A DNA stretch of 64,000 nucleotides. Origin: CBDBZL01 sp965213545. Lineage in GTDB: Bacteria; Pseudomonadota; Alphaproteobacteria; Sphingomonadales; Sphingomonadaceae. Position numbers and translations under genes: made by a program. A model generated the notes under the pieces. That model saw nothing but the letters and a program-made list of their open reading frames with translations, did no database searches and was not told the DNA's origin. Within the stretch, counting starts at the first letter, position 1; every line of letters starts with the position of its first letter. Below are positions 1-8,674 of this stretch, one piece after another. Location: the NCBI GenBank assembly GCA_965213545.1, contig CBDBZL010000002.1:1798001-1862000 (forward strand), written 5' to 3'.

Positions 1-468
1 CACGCTGCCGGATACCGCGACGCGGACGATCCGGTGTTCATCCAGAGCTTCGAGGTGGGTCCGCTGGTCCGGCTGGAGACGATGACCCAGCTGCGGCTGG
101 TTCAGCTCGTCGCATCGATCGGTGGACCGGCGGACCGGGCCGATCTCACTTACGCAGAGATGCTCGGTCCCGGCGGGCTAACGCAGATATCCGACTATGC
201 CGATGCGATCGGCGCCAATATTGCGCTACTCCTGACAGATGACGGCGCATCGACCGGCCTCGTCGAGCGGGCGCACGATACGAGCCTCGAGGTTCATGCC
301 TGGACGCTGCGCAAGGAGAACGTCTTTCTGCCGCCGGCGATGCACGGGCCCGGTGGCGACGCGCAGCCCGGGCGGGACGACCTATTGTTCCAGGCGTTGC
401 GCCGGGCCGGGGTGGATGGGGTCTTCGCCGATGATCCGGGCCGGGTGGTGCGTTTTTTGGAGGACTGA
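1..468 (+). CDS. Glycerophosphodiester phosphodiesterase, C-terminal part (gene starts outside window)
   Basis: The frame is open from base 1, so this is the 3' end of a longer gene; about 155 residues are visible. GDPD enzymes hydrolyse glycerophosphodiesters to glycerol 3-phosphate and an alcohol. The visible signature is the family's late barrel: PVFIQSFE near the start, then a tail containing VHAWTLRKEN and DGVFADDPGRVV, which are the usual C-terminal strands (W-T-V-N and G-V-x-x-D-x-P in relatives). The N-terminal catalytic HRG and metal ligands lie upstream of the window. The export signal, if any, cannot be judged. The next gene, ubiG, is convergent and about 30 bases away. Confidence 0.85.
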   Translation, partial: HAAGYRDADDPVFIQSFEVGPLVRLETMTQLRLVQLVASIGGPADRADLTYAEMLGPGGLTQISDYADAIGANIALLLTDDGASTGLVERAHDTSLEVHAWTLRKENVFLPPAMHGPGGDAQPGRDDLLFQALRRAGVDGVFADDPGRVVRFLED

Positions 469-495
469 GCCGCCGGTATCGCAAACGCGTGTAGG

Positions 496-1323
496 TCAGC
501 CGCGCAGCTTGGAGCCCTGACCGGCAACCGGCGCATGGGGGCGCGCCGTCAGGATGTAATTCAGCGACAGGTCGTCCGACAGATGCAGGCCGGTCACCGG
601 CGACCAGGCGATCCCGCGCACAATTCCCATCCTGAACCCGGCGGCGGTCAGCATGGCGCCGAGTTCGTCCGGCGTGACGAAATCATTCCAGTCATGCGTG
701 CCACGCGGAATTGCTCCCACCGCCTCGGCCGCGCCGACCAGCAACACGCGGCTGGCGGCGGTGCGGTTGGGGGTGGAAATGATCAGCAGGCCGTCAGGTG
801 CGCAGTGCGCAGCCAGTGTGGCGATGAAAGCGGACTTGTCCGAAACATGCTCGATCACCTCAAGGCAGGTGACGAGGTCGAAGCGGTCCAGCCCCAGCGC
901 GGCGAGTTCGCCGCAGCGGTAGTCGATCGCCAGTCCCATCGCCTGCGCATGATCGCGCGCCACCGCGATGTTCTCGGGCGCCGCATCGACACCGGTCACG
1001 CGTGCGCCCAGCCGGGACAGCGGTTCGCACATCAGTCCCGCGCCGCAGCCGACATCGAGCGCGGTCTTGCCGGCGAGCGGGCGCAGCGCCTCGATATCGC
1101 CCGCCCAATGCCGGTCCACCGCCTCGCGGATGAAGGAGAGCCGCACCGGGTTCAGCCGATGCAGCATCCGCGAACTGCCCGCCGGGTCCCACCAGTCCGC
1201 CGCCAATGCTCCGAAATGGTCGGCCTCCTTGCGCCGAATGGTCGCGGAAGCATTGGCTTGGGGATCCGTTGGGGGATCCAATGGGGGATTGATCGTCTCG
1301 GCTGATCCGGTTGCATCGCTCAT
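496..1323 (-). CDS. ubiG: UbiG, ubiquinone biosynthesis O-methyltransferase
   Basis: SAM-dependent methyltransferase of 275 residues that should carry out both O-methylation steps of ubiquinone synthesis. SAM motif I, LDVGCGAG, lies at about residues 89-96, and the acidic ribose-binding residue is D113 in VTGVD. The N-terminal RRKEADHFGALAADWWDP block is typical of UbiG, as is the late HDWNDFVTPDEL segment. The family is usually about 240 residues; the extra length is a low-complexity N-terminus of about 30 residues rich in Pro, Asp and Ala, so a later start is possible. It is divergent from lysC with a gap of 70 bases. Confidence 0.93.
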   Translation of the reverse strand: MSDATGSAETINPPLDPPTDPQANASATIRRKEADHFGALAADWWDPAGSSRMLHRLNPVRLSFIREAVDRHWAGDIEALRPLAGKTALDVGCGAGLMCEPLSRLGARVTGVDAAPENIAVARDHAQAMGLAIDYRCGELAALGLDRFDLVTCLEVIEHVSDKSAFIATLAAHCAPDGLLIISTPNRTAASRVLLVGAAEAVGAIPRGTHDWNDFVTPDELGAMLTAAGFRMGIVRGIAWSPVTGLHLSDDLSLNYILTARPHAPVAGQGSKLRG

Positions 1324-1393
1324 CGCCCGATCCTAACAGACCACAAGCCTCAAGGGGAGCGGCTTTGGCCCGGATCGTGATGCGGAGGCTCGA

Positions 1394-2683
1394 TTGGCAC
1401 GCATAGTCATGAAGTTCGGCGGGACGTCGGTGTCCGGCACCGAGCGCATCCGCCGGGTCGCCAGCCTGGTGCGCGCGCAGGCGCTGGGCAGCGCCGGATC
1501 GGCGGACGAGGTGGCGGTGGTGGTGAGCGCCATGGCTGGCGAGACGGACCGGCTGGTCACCTTCTGCCGCGAGGCCAATCCGCTTTATGACCCGGCGGAA
1601 TACGACGTCGTCGTGTCATCGGGCGAACAGGTCACCTGTGGCCTCCTGGCGCTGACATTGCAGGCGATGGGGGTGAGGGCAAGAAGCTGGCTTGGCTGGC
1701 AAATCCCGCTCGGCACCTTCGGGGCGCATGCCAATGCGCGGGTCGGCACGATCGACGCGGCGGCCATGGCGCAGGCGATGCGCGGCGGCGAGATCGCCGT
1801 GGTCCCCGGCTTCCAGGGGGTCAGCGAGGCGGGGCGCGTCACCACCATGGGGCGCGGCGGCTCGGATACCAGCGCGGTGGCGCTGGCGGCGGCGCTGGAA
1901 GCCGATCGCTGCGACATCTACACCGATGTCGACGGCGTCTACACCACCGATCCGCGTATCGTCGCCCGGGCGCGCAAGCTGCGCTATGTCACCTATGAGG
2001 AGATGCTCGAGCTCGCCTCGGTGGGCGCCAAGGTCCTCCAGACGCGCTCGGTCAGTCTGGCGATGAAGCTTCGCGTGCGAGTGCAGGTGCTCTCCAGCTT
2101 CGTCGATGACGGCGCACCATCAGGTGACACGCTGCCCGGAACCATGATCGTGTCCGAAGACGAATTGGCCCAGAAAGTGAAGGACCTGCCTGTGGAACGC
2201 CAGAGTGTGACCGGCATCGCGCATGACAAGAACGAGGCGCGAGTGGTGCTGACCCGGGTTCCCGATCGGCCGGGCTCTGTGGCCGAGATTTTCGTGCCTC
2301 TGGGCGAGGCGTCGATCAATGTCGACATGATCATCCAGAACGTGGGGCGCGACAAGGGCGAGACCGATGTCACCTTCACCGTGCCGCGAGCCGAACTGGC
2401 GCGAGCGCAGGCGCTGCTGGAGGACCGGCAGGAGAAGATCGGCTTCAACCGCCTGATCACCGATGCACGCGTGGCCAAGATCTCGGTGGTGGGAATGGGG
2501 ATGAAGAGCCATGCCGGTGTCGCGGCAACCATGTTCAAGGCGCTCGCCGACAGGGGGATCAACGTCCAGGCGATCTCCACCAGCGAGATCAAGGTGAGCG
2601 TGCTGATCGACGAGGACGAGACCGAGCTTGCGGTGCGCGTGCTGCACACGGCTTACGGGCTCGATGCCGGCGAAGACCTTTAG
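1394..2683 (+). CDS. lysC: Aspartate kinase (aspartokinase)
   Basis: Phosphorylates L-aspartate, the first step toward Lys, Thr, Met and diaminopimelate. The amino-acid kinase domain opens with KFGGTSV at residues 7-13 and includes GRGGSDTSAVALAAAL and YTDVDGVYTTDPR. Two C-terminal ACT domains follow (about residues 275-345 and 355-425), starting near VLTRVPDRPGSVAEIF and KISVVGMGMKSHAGVA, and are expected to give feedback control. The start codon is TTG with GGAG about seven bases upstream. The length of 429 residues is slightly above the usual 405-420. It is divergent from ubiG. Confidence 0.95.
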   Translation: MARIVMKFGGTSVSGTERIRRVASLVRAQALGSAGSADEVAVVVSAMAGETDRLVTFCREANPLYDPAEYDVVVSSGEQVTCGLLALTLQAMGVRARSWLGWQIPLGTFGAHANARVGTIDAAAMAQAMRGGEIAVVPGFQGVSEAGRVTTMGRGGSDTSAVALAAALEADRCDIYTDVDGVYTTDPRIVARARKLRYVTYEEMLELASVGAKVLQTRSVSLAMKLRVRVQVLSSFVDDGAPSGDTLPGTMIVSEDELAQKVKDLPVERQSVTGIAHDKNEARVVLTRVPDRPGSVAEIFVPLGEASINVDMIIQNVGRDKGETDVTFTVPRAELARAQALLEDRQEKIGFNRLITDARVAKISVVGMGMKSHAGVAATMFKALADRGINVQAISTSEIKVSVLIDEDETELAVRVLHTAYGLDAGEDL

Positions 2684-2714
2684 CCTTGCGTGAAGCTTGC
2701 CGGGGGCGGTGCTG

Positions 2715-3050
2715 ATGGCAGCGGAGTGGGCAGGCCTGATCGGCGCGCTGGTCGGTGCGGTGATCGGTTCGGCAACCACCATTCTTGCCGCCTGGCTCAC
2801 CTGGCGCTGGCAGAACCGCCGGTCCGACGACCTGGCGCAGAAGCGGCGGCAGCGGCTGGTGCGGATGCTGTCATCCGAGCGCCAGACCTGGCGCAGCATC
2901 GACACGCTGGCGGCCTCGATCGGTGCGGACCGGCAGACCACGCTCGAATTGCTGATCGAGATCGATGCACGCAAGTCCTATACCAACGACAAGTCCTGGG
3001 CGCTTATCGCGCGCGCGCCATGGCCCGAGGATCAGCAACCCGACGAATGA
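2715..3050 (+). CDS. Small single-pass membrane protein of unknown function
   Basis: Not recognised. The protein of about 111 residues has one N-terminal hydrophobic segment (roughly residues 5-25, GLIGALVGAVIGSATTILAAW), followed by a charged cytoplasmic stretch rich in Arg and Glu that looks helical (QKRRQRLVRMLSSERQTW). I chose the ATG at 2715 because a G-rich stretch precedes it; TTG at 2697 and GTG at 2709 are in frame and possible. It follows lysC by about 30 bases and may be cotranscribed. No catalytic motif is seen. Confidence 0.6.
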   Translation: MAAEWAGLIGALVGAVIGSATTILAAWLTWRWQNRRSDDLAQKRRQRLVRMLSSERQTWRSIDTLAASIGADRQTTLELLIEIDARKSYTNDKSWALIARAPWPEDQQPDE

Positions 3051-3075
3051 AGTCTCCGCCCGCCTCGTGCTTGCC

Positions 3076-3540
3076 TCAGTCGCGGAATTGCTCGTCCCAG
3101 ATCGAATAGACGAAGGTCGCCGACCAGGTGATGAGCATGAACCCGCCCAGCGACTGGAGCATGGCGAACAGGCGGATCGGGCCTTCCACCACCTGCCCGG
3201 TAAAGCCCAGCGTGGCGTAAGTGATGCCCGAGAAATAAAGGAGCCCGCCCGGACTGTCGCCATAACCGCCGGTAATGGCCCCGGCGCCGGGGATCGACAT
3301 GGCCACGCTATAGGCCACCGCCCCGAGCGCGATCTCGGTCCAATGGAGCACGAGCAGCCCCCAGAACGCGAGCATGATGGCCCAGTAGGGATGCTTCTTG
3401 GCGCTGGGGATGCTGTTCTTGAGCAGCAGGATGCCGCCAAGATGCCAGGCGCCGCTGGCCATCATGGCGACCATCCCGGCGGCCAGCATCATCCATTCGG
3501 CCATTATGAGGCCACCCGTTGCCGCATTTTCCATGATCAT
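3076..3540 (-). CDS. Pore-loop ion-channel-like membrane protein
   Basis: About 154 residues with four hydrophobic segments. Near residue 110 the sequence FSGITYATLGFTG resembles the pore helix and selectivity-filter region of two-TM ion channels (TxxTxGYGD). Here the filter is TLGFTG rather than a classical TVGYG, so K+ selectivity is uncertain. A final hydrophobic helix (FMLITWSATFVYSIW) follows, as in the Ion_trans_2 arrangement. The start could be the first Met, Met3 or Met13. It is convergent with the small membrane protein before it. Channel function is inferred from topology and the pore-like motif only. Confidence 0.6.
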   Translation of the reverse strand: MIMENAATGGLIMAEWMMLAAGMVAMMASGAWHLGGILLLKNSIPSAKKHPYWAIMLAFWGLLVLHWTEIALGAVAYSVAMSIPGAGAITGGYGDSPGGLLYFSGITYATLGFTGQVVEGPIRLFAMLQSLGGFMLITWSATFVYSIWDEQFRD

Positions 3541-3798
3541 TCCCCCCGGTTCGATCGGCTGCTCATCCCCCGCGCACCGTTGGTTCGCGCAGCGACCCGC
3601 GCGGTTGCAGCATCACCGCCAAGGTTGCAACCCGGAGAATTTGGGCGATCGAGCAGCCCGCTGCCGCTGCCGCAAACCTCCGCGCTTCGACGCGCAATTC
3701 GCCCTGGTCACGATGCCACATGATGGCCTGGGGACGAGCCCCGCTGATTCGATTCCGGTGTCGGAATCGAAACTATGCAGCAGTCCCAGCGGTCCATG
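3541..3798. other. Intergenic region between the channel-like gene and katG terminator
   Basis: No coding sequence is supported here. The only notable element is a perfect inverted repeat at 3748-3771, listed separately. Confidence 0.6.
3748..3771. repeat. Perfect 10-bp inverted repeat (TTCGATTCCG / CGGAATCGAA)
   Basis: TTCGATTCCG, a four-base loop GTGT, then CGGAATCGAA. It lies about 30 bases beyond the katG terminator hairpin. No T-run follows on either strand, so it is unlikely to be a simple intrinsic terminator. It could be a protein-binding site or an RNA hairpin. Confidence 0.6.
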
Positions 3799-3832
3799 CA
3801 AAAGGCCCCCGGCATTGCTGCCAGGGGCCTTC
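3799..3832 (-). terminator. Intrinsic terminator of katG
   Basis: On the minus strand, AAGGCCCC and GGGGCCTT form an eight-base stem around a loop of about 14 bases, followed by TTTTG. It lies about 45 bases past the katG stop, in the right orientation. Confidence 0.75.
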
Positions 3833-3875
3833 CGTAACCCGAGAGAGGGGGTCTCGGGCAGGGGCTTAGGGCCGG

Positions 3876-6104
3876 TCAGGCGGCCTTGTGATACTTGGCG
3901 TGCGTTACGTCGAAGCGATCGGCGTTCATCACCTTGGTCCAGGTCTGGACGAAATCACGCACGAACTTTTCCTCGTTGCCACGCTCGGCATAGACCTCGC
4001 CAATCGCGCGCAGCTGCGAATTCGAACCGAACACCAGATCGGTCCGTGTCGCGCGCCAACGCTCCTCGCCGGTTTCGCGGTCCCTGCCGACAAACTCCTC
4101 GTCGCCGCTCTCGTCAGCCACCTCCCAGGCGGTGTCCATGCTCATGAGGTTGACGAAAAAGTCGTTGGTCAGCTGTCCCGGCCGATCGGTCAGCACGCCG
4201 ATCCTGGAGCCGTGATTGGCATGCTGGCTCACCGCGCCGAGCACGCGAAGCCCGCCAACCAGCACCGCCATCTCGGGAACCGATAGGCCGAGCAAGTCGG
4301 CACGATCGATCAACAGCTCTTCGGTCTTCACGCTGGTCTTGGTCTTCAAGTAGTTGCGAAAACCCTCGGCGAAAGGCTCGAGCGGCTCGAAGCTTTCGGC
4401 ATCGGTCTGATCGGCGCTAGCATCGCCGCGCCCGCCAAGGAACGGCACCTCGACGTCGAAGCCAGCGTCCCTGACCGCCTTCTCGACCGCCGCCGTCCCA
4501 GCCAGCACGATCGCATCGGCCATCGAAAGCTGGCCGCGAATGCCGTCGAGGGTGGCCAGCACCTTCGCCAGCTCCTCGGGATCGTTGACCGCCCAGTCCT
4601 TCTGCGGCGCGAGCCGGATGCGCGCGCCATTGGCGCCGCCACGGTGATCGGTGCGGCGATAAGTGCTCGCCGACGCCCAGGCCGCCTTCACCAGCTCGCT
4701 GACGGTCAGTCCGCTATCGAGCGCCTTGCGCTTGAACTCGGCCACTGCCTGATCGGACGGCGTCGTCCCCGCCGGCACGGGATCCTGCCAGATCAGTGTC
4801 TCTTCGGGCACTTCGGGGCCGAGATAGCGCACCTTGGGACCCATGTCGCGATGGGTGAGCTTGAACCAGGCCCGGGCGAAGGCGTCATCGAGCGCGGACT
4901 GATCCTGAAGGAAGCGCTGCGAAATCTCACGGTACTGGGGATCGCGCTTCAGGGCCATGTCGGCCGTGGTCATCAGCGTCGGCACTTTCCTGGAGGGATC
5001 GCGCGCATCGGGTGCCATGTCCTCTTGGGCCTGGTTGACCGGCTGCCACTGCTTGGCGCCCGCCGGGCTCTCGACCAACTCGTAGTCGTACTTGAACAGC
5101 AAGCGGAAATAGTCGTTACCCCATTGCGTTGGATTGGGCGTCCACGCGCCCTCGATACCCGAGGTGGTGATGTGGCCCTTCTCGATCATGTCGAGATCGG
5201 TCACCCAGCCGAAGCCGAGCAGGTGCAGGTCGCCACTCTCGGGATCGCCGCCCAGCTGGTCGGGCGGCACCGCGCCGTGGCACTTGCCAAAAGCGTGGCC
5301 GCCCGCGGTGAGCGCCACCGTCTCCTCATCGTTCATCGCCATCCGGGCGAAGGTCTCGCGCATGTCGCGGGCCATGCCCTCGGCATCGTGCGGATTGCCG
5401 CCGGGGCCTTCGGGATTGACGTAGATCAGCCCCATCTGGATTGCGGCGAGCGGGGTTTCGAGCGCCTTGCCCTCGTCGGGCAGGATGCGAGTGGCGACGC
5501 CTTCGTTGACCCACTGCTCTTCGCTGCCCCAGTAGACTGTCTCAGGCTCAAACACGTCGGCCCGGCCGCCGCCAAAGCCGAACACCGGCCCGCCCATTGA
5601 TTCGATCGCCACATTGCCGGTCAGGACGAACAAGTCGGCCCAGCTGATATGCTTGCCGTATTTCTGCTTGATCGGCCAGAGCAGGCGGCGCGCTTTGTCG
5701 AGATTGCCATTGTCCGGCCAGGAGTTGAGCGGCGCGAAGCGCTGCTGGCCGCTCGATGCTCCGCCGCGCCCGTCGCCGGTGCGGTAGGTACCCGCCGCGT
5801 GCCAGGCCATGCGGATGAAGAACGGACCGTAATGGCCGTAATCGGCGGGCCACCAGCTTTTGGAGTCGGTCATCAGCGCATGCAGGTCCTGCTTCAGCGC
5901 CTGGTAGTCGAGCTTGAGGAAGGCGGCCGGGTAGTCATAGTCCGCGCCCATCGGGTCGGTGACCCGGCCTTCGGTATTGAGGATCTCGAGCTGTAGCGCA
6001 TCGGGCCACCAGTCCCGGTTGGTCCGCCCCAGCAGGCTGCGCGCGGTGCCTTCGCCGCCAAAGGGGCAGCCGCCGCCGCCCATGCTTCCGGTTGCTACAT
6101 CCAT
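3876..6104 (-). CDS. katG: Catalase-peroxidase KatG
   Basis: Bifunctional haem enzyme of 742 residues, full length for the family, that removes H2O2 by catalase and peroxidase activity. Distal-site residues are R98, W101 and H102 in IRMAWHAAGTYR. Y228 (GLIYVNPEG) and M255 (FARMA) complete the expected Trp-Tyr-Met adduct. H270 in GGHAFGKCHG is the proximal haem ligand. A second, degenerate haem-peroxidase domain follows from about residue 430. A strong Shine-Dalgarno (AGGAG) precedes the ATG. No OxyR box could be confirmed in the 188 bases shared with the divergent nitronate monooxygenase gene. Confidence 0.97.
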   Translation of the reverse strand: MDVATGSMGGGGCPFGGEGTARSLLGRTNRDWWPDALQLEILNTEGRVTDPMGADYDYPAAFLKLDYQALKQDLHALMTDSKSWWPADYGHYGPFFIRMAWHAAGTYRTGDGRGGASSGQQRFAPLNSWPDNGNLDKARRLLWPIKQKYGKHISWADLFVLTGNVAIESMGGPVFGFGGGRADVFEPETVYWGSEEQWVNEGVATRILPDEGKALETPLAAIQMGLIYVNPEGPGGNPHDAEGMARDMRETFARMAMNDEETVALTAGGHAFGKCHGAVPPDQLGGDPESGDLHLLGFGWVTDLDMIEKGHITTSGIEGAWTPNPTQWGNDYFRLLFKYDYELVESPAGAKQWQPVNQAQEDMAPDARDPSRKVPTLMTTADMALKRDPQYREISQRFLQDQSALDDAFARAWFKLTHRDMGPKVRYLGPEVPEETLIWQDPVPAGTTPSDQAVAEFKRKALDSGLTVSELVKAAWASASTYRRTDHRGGANGARIRLAPQKDWAVNDPEELAKVLATLDGIRGQLSMADAIVLAGTAAVEKAVRDAGFDVEVPFLGGRGDASADQTDAESFEPLEPFAEGFRNYLKTKTSVKTEELLIDRADLLGLSVPEMAVLVGGLRVLGAVSQHANHGSRIGVLTDRPGQLTNDFFVNLMSMDTAWEVADESGDEEFVGRDRETGEERWRATRTDLVFGSNSQLRAIGEVYAERGNEEKFVRDFVQTWTKVMNADRFDVTHAKYHKAA

Positions 6105-6292
6105 CTCGTTATCTCCTGTTGTATCCTGCGGATCGCGCGCGTCTAACCGCCCGCAATGATGCCAAGCTATATGGGAATGAGAAGCGTCCGAAACGATTAG
6201 TCTTCGTCAGCATGACCGGGAAAAGCGATCAGACGTGTTGCTCGGTTCGGCTTACTTGCCGAGCAGTGCGCCAGCGCCTAACCGGTCAGGGC

Positions 6293-7315
6293 ATGGGTGA
6301 TTTTCCCAAAACTAGCGCGCTGATGCAGCGCGGCGCGGCGTTCCTGGGCACGCAATACGCGATTATGTGCGGGGCAATGAGCTGGGTTTCCGAGCGCAAC
6401 CTGGTGGCCGCGATTAGCAATGGCGGCGGTTTCGGAGTGATCGCCTGTGGGGCCATGACGCCCGATCTGCTCGATGCCGAGATCGCCGGGACAAAGGCGC
6501 TCACCGACCGGCCTTTCGGCGTCAATCTCATCACCATGCATCCTGATCTGACGGCGCTGATCGAGGTCTGCTCCCGGCACGGCGTCGGCCACGTGGTGCT
6601 GGCCGGCGGAATACCGCCCAAGGGCAGCGTCGAGGCGATCAAGGCCCCAAAAAAGGGCAGGGCCGCCAAGGTCATCGTCTTTGCCCCCACGCTGGCACTG
6701 GCGAAGAAGCTCCTGAGGAGCGGCGCCGATGCGCTGGTGATCGAGGGGATGGAGGCGGGCGGCCATATCGGCCCTGTTTCGACCAGCGTGCTGGCGCAGG
6801 AGATGCTGCCCGAGCTTGCCGCCGAGCACCTCGTGTTCGTCGCCGGCGGGATCGGCCGGGGGGAGGCGATCGCCGGTTACCTCGAGATGGGCGCGGTCGG
6901 CGTTCAGCTCGGCACGCGCTTCGCCTGTGCCACGGAATCCATCGCTCACCCCGCCTTCAAGCAGGCGCTCTTCCGCGCCAGTGCCCGCGATGCGGTGGCC
7001 AGCGTCCAGTTCGATCCGCGCCTGCCGGTGATCCCCGTGCGGGCGCTCAGGAACAGGGGCGCCGACGCGTTCACCGCCAAGCAGCGCGAGGTTGCAGGCG
7101 TGCTCGACCGGCAGGAGATCGCCATGGCCGAGGCGCAATTGCAGATTGAGCACTACTGGGCCGGCGCGCTCCGCCGCGCGGTGATCGACGGCGACATCGA
7201 GCACGGCTCGCTTATGGCGGGGCAATCGGTCGGCATGGTCCGCGAGGAGGAACCGGCGGCGGCGATCATCGCCAAGTTGATGGCGGAGAGCGAGGCTGCG
7301 TTGGGGCGGCGGTAA
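6293..7315 (+). CDS. Nitronate monooxygenase family flavoprotein
   Basis: FMN-dependent TIM-barrel protein of the 2-nitropropane dioxygenase family, about 340 residues. Visible blocks are AIMCGAMSWVSERNLVAAIS at the N-terminus, then GGFGVIACG, FGVNLI, IEGMEAGGHIG (FMN phosphate region) and VFVAGGIGRGEAIAGYLEMGA. I start at the ATG at 6293, because the frame upstream of it lacks family similarity; ATG 6323 is the alternative. It is divergent from katG. The physiological substrate is unknown, since this family includes nitronate oxidases and FabK-like reductases. A second family member lies at 32385-33362. Confidence 0.88.
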   Translation: MGDFPKTSALMQRGAAFLGTQYAIMCGAMSWVSERNLVAAISNGGGFGVIACGAMTPDLLDAEIAGTKALTDRPFGVNLITMHPDLTALIEVCSRHGVGHVVLAGGIPPKGSVEAIKAPKKGRAAKVIVFAPTLALAKKLLRSGADALVIEGMEAGGHIGPVSTSVLAQEMLPELAAEHLVFVAGGIGRGEAIAGYLEMGAVGVQLGTRFACATESIAHPAFKQALFRASARDAVASVQFDPRLPVIPVRALRNRGADAFTAKQREVAGVLDRQEIAMAEAQLQIEHYWAGALRRAVIDGDIEHGSLMAGQSVGMVREEEPAAAIIAKLMAESEAALGRR

Positions 7316-7493
7316 GGGATGGCGGTGATGAGCTATGACGCCTTCTCGGACCCTACGATAGATATTGGTCTAACCCGAAAACAGACGTCGCTTCGCCATG
7401 CCTAAATGGGGCAACGCAATCGAAAACAAACAAGCTGCTCCCAACTGAGACCAGACTCGACTGGATGCGAACTTCCTGTTGCGAACCTCGACA

Positions 7494-8591
7494 TCACAGT
7501 CCCAGATTGTGATCGAGCCCTAGTATCCAACGCTGCACGGGTCGGCGGATAAGCGGTATCACCGCGCCGACTAGGCTCGGAACGGCGCGCACGAGGCGCC
7601 CCGGTGCGGTATCGGCGCGCGGCACCACCATGGCGCGACGAATTTGGCTGACCACCTTCTCCACAACTGGCTGGCGGAGGGCAGCATAGCGGCCTGTTGC
7701 GCCGCGGTCGTAGAGGGTGGCGAACACGTACGCATCCTCGATGCCCAGATTCATGCCGCGCGCGCCAATCCCCGAGTGAATATGTGCCGCATCGCCCGCT
7801 AGGCAAACAGGGCCGACGGAGAACCGCCCGGCAACGCGAATGGAAATGGTGAACTCCGATTCCCATTCCACCTCGCCCATCTGCGTGCCCTTCGGAAGCG
7901 CCGCGCGCAGGTTGGGCACGTTGCCAAGCACACGCCAGACGTCGCTCTCCTGACGGATGACGAACATACCGCCGTCGTCGAGCAGGAAGATGTGCGCCTC
8001 GTCGCGGTCGAGCGGACCCGACAACGGCAGGTCAAGCAGCCGCCAGGGTCGATCATAGCTTTCACCATTAAAGGAGATGCCGAGCGCCTGGCGAACCGTA
8101 CTCGAAGCCCCGTCAGCAGCAAGCACCGTGTCTACCTGCGCTTCCTCGGGGCCGCCGGGACGCAGAAGCAAGACTTCCGCCACCCCGTGGCGATGCTGGA
8201 TCGTCGATACCTCCACGCCGCGCTCGATGCGGATGCCGCGCGCCTCCACCGCCTCGGCCAGCATGCGCTCCGATGCAGCCTGACTCTGCACGCACATGAA
8301 GGGATAAGGATGGTCGACCTCATCAAGCCGCAGTTCTGCCAGCACCCGGTCGCCCCGGGGCAGGTTCAGCCGTTCGAGCTTGCGGCCGTGATTAAGGAAC
8401 TTCGCTGCGACCCCCGAAGACTTAAGAAGCGACAGGGACCGTGCATTGACACCAAAAGCTTTCGAGTGTGGCGAGGGAGCTGACCGCTTTTCGACAACGC
8501 GGCTCATGTGTCCGCGCTCGGCGAGGAACAATGCTGCAGACAGACCCACGGGCCCGGCGCCGACGATCAATATCTTGTCCCGCTCGGCCAT
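7494..8591 (-). CDS. FAD-dependent aromatic-ring-type monooxygenase
   Basis: Class A flavoprotein monooxygenase (PheA/TfdB/UbiH type), about 365 residues. The N-terminal Rossmann motif is ILIVGAGPVGLSAALFLAERG (residues 7-27). The second FAD motif is VCLAGDAAHIHSGIGARGMNLGIEDA near residue 270, and VLAADGASSTVRQALG (around residue 150) is the DG motif. The likely reaction is NAD(P)H-dependent hydroxylation of an unidentified substrate. I use the ATG at 8591 in place of an upstream TTG at 8612. The gene is divergent from a TetR regulator with palindromes between them, so control by that regulator is likely. Confidence 0.88.
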   Translation of the reverse strand: MAERDKILIVGAGPVGLSAALFLAERGHMSRVVEKRSAPSPHSKAFGVNARSLSLLKSSGVAAKFLNHGRKLERLNLPRGDRVLAELRLDEVDHPYPFMCVQSQAASERMLAEAVEARGIRIERGVEVSTIQHRHGVAEVLLLRPGGPEEAQVDTVLAADGASSTVRQALGISFNGESYDRPWRLLDLPLSGPLDRDEAHIFLLDDGGMFVIRQESDVWRVLGNVPNLRAALPKGTQMGEVEWESEFTISIRVAGRFSVGPVCLAGDAAHIHSGIGARGMNLGIEDAYVFATLYDRGATGRYAALRQPVVEKVVSQIRRAMVVPRADTAPGRLVRAVPSLVGAVIPLIRRPVQRWILGLDHNLGL

Positions 8592-8602
8592 GCGCAGCCC
8601 CG

Positions 8603-8645
8603 TTGTAAGCAATTGCTAACAACCCAATGACAGTGAATGCTGTCA
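8603..8645. promoter_or_regulatory. Two inverted repeats between monooxygenase and tetR genes (candidate operators)
   Basis: Two dyads lie in the 83-base divergent gap. The first is TTGTAAGCAA/TTGCTAACAA at 8603-8622, with one mismatched pair and no spacer. The second is TGACAG-6-CTGTCA at 8628-8645. Read on the minus strand, TTGACA overlaps the second dyad, which could be the -35 element of the monooxygenase promoter. Binding by the TetR protein is inferred from position. Confidence 0.55.
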
Positions 8646-8674
8646 ATTGCAACAAGACCTTTTAACAAGAGCTC

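Noticed and set aside
6105..6292. OxyR-binding site in the katG promoter
   Set aside because: No adequate ATAG-N7-CTAT spacing could be found.
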